The position numbers and the translations under genes are program-made. Of a stretch of 64,000 nucleotides of DNA, positions 61,473 through 64,000 are shown piece by piece; positions within the stretch are counted from its first letter, which is position 1; the number at the start of each line of letters is the position of its first letter. Source of the stretch: Xanthobacter tagetidis (GTDB taxonomy: Bacteria; Pseudomonadota; Alphaproteobacteria; Rhizobiales; Xanthobacteraceae); contig NZ_RCTF01000003.1 in assembly GCF_003667445.1 (NCBI RefSeq), positions 1 through 64,000 of the forward strand. Reading direction: 5' to 3'. Below the pieces are notes generated by a model. That model did no database searches and had not been told where the DNA came from. It was given only the letters and a program-made list of their open reading frames with translations.

Positions 61473-62366
61473 TCAGGCCGACTTCAGGCGGGTGCCGGTG
61501 CGGCCGGCGAGATCCTGGACGAACTGGAACGCGGTGCGGCCGGAGCGGGCACCGCGGGTGGTCGCCCATTCCAGCGCCTCGCGGCGCCACTGCTCTTCCG
61601 CGACTGGCAGACCGTGGTGGGCCACATAGGCGGCAACCATGGCGAGATATTCGTCCTGGCTGCACTTGTGGAAGCCGAGCCACAGGCCGAAGCGGTCGGA
61701 GAGCGAGACCTTCTCCTCCACCGCCTCGCCGGGATTGATGGCGGTCGAGCGCTCGTTCTCCATCATGTCGCGCGGCAGCAGGTGCCGGCGGTTGGAGGTG
61801 GCGTAGAAGATGACGTTGTCGGGCCGGCCTTCGATGCCGCCTTCCAGCACCGCCTTCAGCGACTTGTAGGAGGTGTCGTCGGCGTCGAACGACAGGTCGT
61901 CGCAGAACACGATGAAGCGGTGCTTGGAGGCGCGGGCGAGGCTCATGAGCCCCGGCAGCGTCTCGATGTCCTCGCGGTGGATCTCCACCAGCTTGAGCCG
62001 CGCGCCCGAAGGATCGTTCACCAGCCGGTTGGTGGAGGCGTGGGCGGCCTTCACCAGCGAGCTCTTGCCCATGCCGCGGGCGCCCCACAGGAGCGCATTG
62101 TTGGCCGGCAGCCCGCGCGCGAAGCGCAGCGTGTTCTCCATGAGCTGGTCACGCACCCGGTCGATGCCCTGGAGCAGGTCCATCTCCACGCGGTTGACGC
62201 GCGGCACCGGCTCGAACCGGCCGGGGCCGGTCTGCCACACGAAGGCGTCGGCCGCCTCGAAGTCCGGCACCGGCGGGTGCGGCGGCGCGATGCGCTCCAG
62301 CGCGTCGGCGATGCGGGCGAACAGGGTCAGCGTGGCATCGGCGGAAAAGTCGTTCGGGCTCGTCAT
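61473..62366 (-). CDS. AAA-type ATPase, DUF815 family
   Basis: The 297-residue protein has a Walker A GARGMGKS (95-102), a Walker B-like FIVFCDDLSF (about 150-159), and the sensor stretch IFYATSNRRHLLPRDMMENE. These are the marks of the DUF815 P-loop ATPase family, widespread in Alphaproteobacteria and of unknown role. ATG 62364-62366 is preceded by GGGGGAGG a few bases upstream; the frame goes on without similarity. It is convergent with the SPOR gene across a strong terminator. Confidence 0.92.
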   Translation of the reverse strand: MTSPNDFSADATLTLFARIADALERIAPPHPPVPDFEAADAFVWQTGPGRFEPVPRVNRVEMDLLQGIDRVRDQLMENTLRFARGLPANNALLWGARGMGKSSLVKAAHASTNRLVNDPSGARLKLVEIHREDIETLPGLMSLARASKHRFIVFCDDLSFDADDTSYKSLKAVLEGGIEGRPDNVIFYATSNRRHLLPRDMMENERSTAINPGEAVEEKVSLSDRFGLWLGFHKCSQDEYLAMVAAYVAHHGLPVAEEQWRREALEWATTRGARSGRTAFQFVQDLAGRTGTRLKSA

Positions 62367-62631
62367 CTGGTCCTCCCCCGGCGGGGATAGGGCCCACGCC
62401 GCGCCGCCGCAAGCGGAACGGCGGGAACCAGTCCCCACGAGCTATGCGCAACCTGCATGGCTGATAAGTGTTGCGGTGCGGAAAGTCTGCCTTAACTTCT
62501 CCCCACCCATCTGGGAGACGCTGGGAACGAACAGGGGCGGCCGCTGGGGCCGGGCAGGGTGCCGGACGGCGCCTGCGCGGCGCAGCGGCTCATCGCATTT
62601 ACGCGCCGAACGGCCGCTTCCGGAGACGATC

Positions 62632-63312
62632 ATGTCCGAGAGCCAGCAGTCCCGCAGCCTCCCGTCCTGCCGCCCCGGCCGCGCCGTCGTGGTGCTTCTC
62701 GCCGCGATCCTTTGCGCCTCGCCCGCCCTGGCGCAGGTCAAGAGCGATTCGAAGCGCACCGAGAACAAGGACGGCTCGGCCTCGCTCGACTTTTCCAACG
62801 AGGTGTCCGTGCTCGGCACCAAGGTGGGCGTCGCCGTGACGGAGCCGGCCGCCGCCTCCATCGCCGATCCCACGGCGGGGCAGGAGGCGCTCTCGGGCTC
62901 CGCTTATGCCAAGGTGGCGGTGAAGACGCTGCCGGACTGGATGTTCTGGCAGAAGGGCGCGGTGGACGTGACGCTCAATCCGGCGGACGAGACCAGCAAG
63001 GTCGCCACCTCCTTCTCCCGCTCCGTAGGCGTCGGCGGCGGCGTCACCGCGACGCTGAGCGACAGCTATGCCTTCGAGCGCGCCGCCACCAGCGAGGCGT
63101 GGCAGACCGACAAGTCGGTGAGCGTGAAGCTGGAGGACACCGGCACCACGCTCGCGGTCGGCGCCAAGACGAGCCAGGACCAGGCGGGCTGGCTGCCCTC
63201 GCTCAGCGCGCAGCAGGAGATTGCCAAGGGCTTCAACGTGACCACCAGCGTCGCCAATACCGGCTCGGAGATCGACAAGAGCGTGAAGGCCGGCTTCAAG
63301 CACCGCTGGTGA
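62632..63312 (+). CDS. Secreted protein of unknown function
   Basis: The 226-residue protein has a Sec signal peptide (RAVVVLLAAILCASPALAQ, cleavage near residue 35). The mature part is about 190 residues of alternating polar and small residues with many Thr, Ser, Val and Gly in strand-like stretches (GVGGGVTATLSDSYAFER, SVSVKLEDTGTTLAVGAK). It ends in an aromatic-basic KHRW. This pattern suggests a beta-rich periplasmic or outer-membrane protein, but no family was recognised. ATG 62632 follows CGGAG at eight bases. The 265-base upstream gap is its promoter region. Confidence 0.8.
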   Translation: MSESQQSRSLPSCRPGRAVVVLLAAILCASPALAQVKSDSKRTENKDGSASLDFSNEVSVLGTKVGVAVTEPAAASIADPTAGQEALSGSAYAKVAVKTLPDWMFWQKGAVDVTLNPADETSKVATSFSRSVGVGGGVTATLSDSYAFERAATSEAWQTDKSVSVKLEDTGTTLAVGAKTSQDQAGWLPSLSAQQEIAKGFNVTTSVANTGSEIDKSVKAGFKHRW

Positions 63313-63334
63313 GGCCGCGCCCGTCGGCGCCTCA
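63310..63334. terminator. Weak hairpin at the convergent gene ends
   Basis: TGAGGC (63310-63315) and GCCTCA (63329-63334) can pair, with the stop codons of both convergent genes inside the two arms. There is no T-run. A weak bidirectional terminator is possible. Confidence 0.3.
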
Positions 63335-64000
63335 GCCCCAGACGAGCGAGAGGAAGAAGCGTGCCGCGATGGCGAGGAAGAACAGGCCGATGCCGATCTC
63401 CAGCTTGCGGTGCGGCAGCCGGTGGGCGATGCGCGCGCCCATGGGCGCGAACACCATGCTCAGCGGCGCCATGCACACGAAGCCGATCACCGAGACATAG
63501 CCGAGCGAGAGCGGCGGCAGGTCGGCAAGGTGCGGCCAGCCGGCCACCGCATAGCCGATCACGCCGGGGATGGGGATGATCATGCCGATGCCGGCCGAGG
63601 TCGCCACCGCCGCGTGGATCGGCACCCCGTAGAGCAGCAGGATGTTGGTGGCGACGCCGCCGCCGGAAATCCCCACCAGCGAGGCCGCGAGGCCGAGGAC
63701 ATAGCCGATGGCCCGGAGCGCCGCCTTGCCCGGCAGCGTGTGGGCGATGCGGATGTCGTTGCGCCCCATCACGCTCTTGAGGCCGAGCGCGCCGACGAGG
63801 CCGACGAAGATCGCCTTCAGCACCCAGCCGTCCACCACGGCGGCGATCGCCGTTCCGGTGAGCATGCCGGCGATGGCGGGCAGGCGCCAGGTCTTCAGCA
63901 CGCCCGGCAGCACCGCGCCGCGCGCCGCGTGGGCACGATAGGACATGTAGGAGGTGGGGATGATGACGGCGAGCGAGGTGCCGATGCACAGCTGCATGCG
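63332..64000 (-). CDS. TauE/SafE family sulfite/anion exporter permease, 5' end outside the window
   Basis: At least 221 residues are visible, with five or six membrane helices and the TauE/SafE features: CIGTSLAVIIPTSYMSYRAHA, and the second repeat ASLVGISGGGVATNILLLYGVPIHAAVATSAGIG with the Gly-rich loop. The family exports or takes up sulfite, sulfoacetate and related organic anions. The reading frame continues past base 64000, so the start is not in view; typical members have 250-310 residues, so perhaps 40-80 are missing. It is convergent with the secreted protein gene. Confidence 0.88.
   Translation of the reverse strand, partial: RMQLCIGTSLAVIIPTSYMSYRAHAARGAVLPGVLKTWRLPAIAGMLTGTAIAAVVDGWVLKAIFVGLVGALGLKSVMGRNDIRIAHTLPGKAALRAIGYVLGLAASLVGISGGGVATNILLLYGVPIHAAVATSAGIGMIIPIPGVIGYAVAGWPHLADLPPLSLGYVSVIGFVCMAPLSMVFAPMGARIAHRLPHRKLEIGIGLFFLAIAARFFLSLVWG

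Noticed and set aside
59035..62088. A 1017-codon open frame on the minus strand opposite the SPOR and argS end
   Set aside because: It lies antisense to the Asp/Tyr-rich coding region, reads as Val/Ile/Gly/Arg low complexity and crosses several real genes; it is a by-product of high GC and repeated codons.

Overview
The window is 64 kb of very GC-rich chromosomal DNA (strong G/C preference at third codon positions). It has an aroQ-accB-accC cluster, a tRNA-His without the extra 5' G and with A73, two families of dispersed palindromes, and a dgt-argS-SPOR block. These point to an alphaproteobacterium of the Hyphomicrobiales, plausibly Xanthobacteraceae-like. The genus is an inference from gene content only.

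Layout. 1-324: end of an IS110-type transposase and a palindromic repeat. 325-6995: ethanolamine ammonia-lyase (eutBC), a secreted cytochrome c, an FAD amine/amino-acid oxidoreductase with a CaiB-type CoA-transferase, and a divergent SDR dehydrogenase. 7125-9483: aroQ, accB, accC (shikimate step and acetyl-CoA carboxylase). 9484-19836: mixed housekeeping genes: tRNA-Asn, ABC exporter, tRNA-Cys, GT2 glycosyltransferase, msrQ, a Gly-repeat DUF533 protein, thyA, TPP-riboswitch-controlled thiC, a cupin and tRNA-His.

19996-31618 is one minus-strand operon, mostly with 4-base overlaps, encoding a complete chemosensory array: CheW, CheR-TPR, CheW, a transmembrane chemoreceptor, CheA with a fused receiver, and CheB. 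It ends in a hybrid histidine kinase and a receiver-EAL c-di-GMP phosphodiesterase. The gene set resembles the Wsp and Rhodospirillum centenum Che3 types rather than a flagellar system, but the output enzyme would degrade c-di-GMP. The hybrid kinase also carries a C-terminal receiver whose phospho-acceptor Asp is Glu.

31974-35521: an OxyR-like LysR regulator with a three-half-site operator, a small protein, an Alx/TerC membrane protein and an SbtA-type transporter. 35549-49347 is a catabolic island. A MarR-type regulator with a near-ideal palindromic operator precedes a flavoprotein, a 2Fe-2S protein, a three-subunit molybdenum hydroxylase and a leaderless substrate-binding-like protein. A fused ATP-dependent hydantoinase/oxoprolinase and an ABC uptake system follow. 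Together they suggest hydroxylation, ring reduction and ATP-driven lactam opening of an unidentified N-heterocycle.

49582-53115: ferredoxin-NADP reductase, cysteine-dioxygenase-family enzyme, divergent Lrp regulator, and an MFS exporter. 53781-64000: miaA and serB with overlapping divergent start codons, an A-type Fe-S carrier, dgt, argS, a large Asp/Tyr-rich SPOR protein, a DUF815 ATPase, a secreted protein of unknown function, and a TauE/SafE permease cut by the window end.
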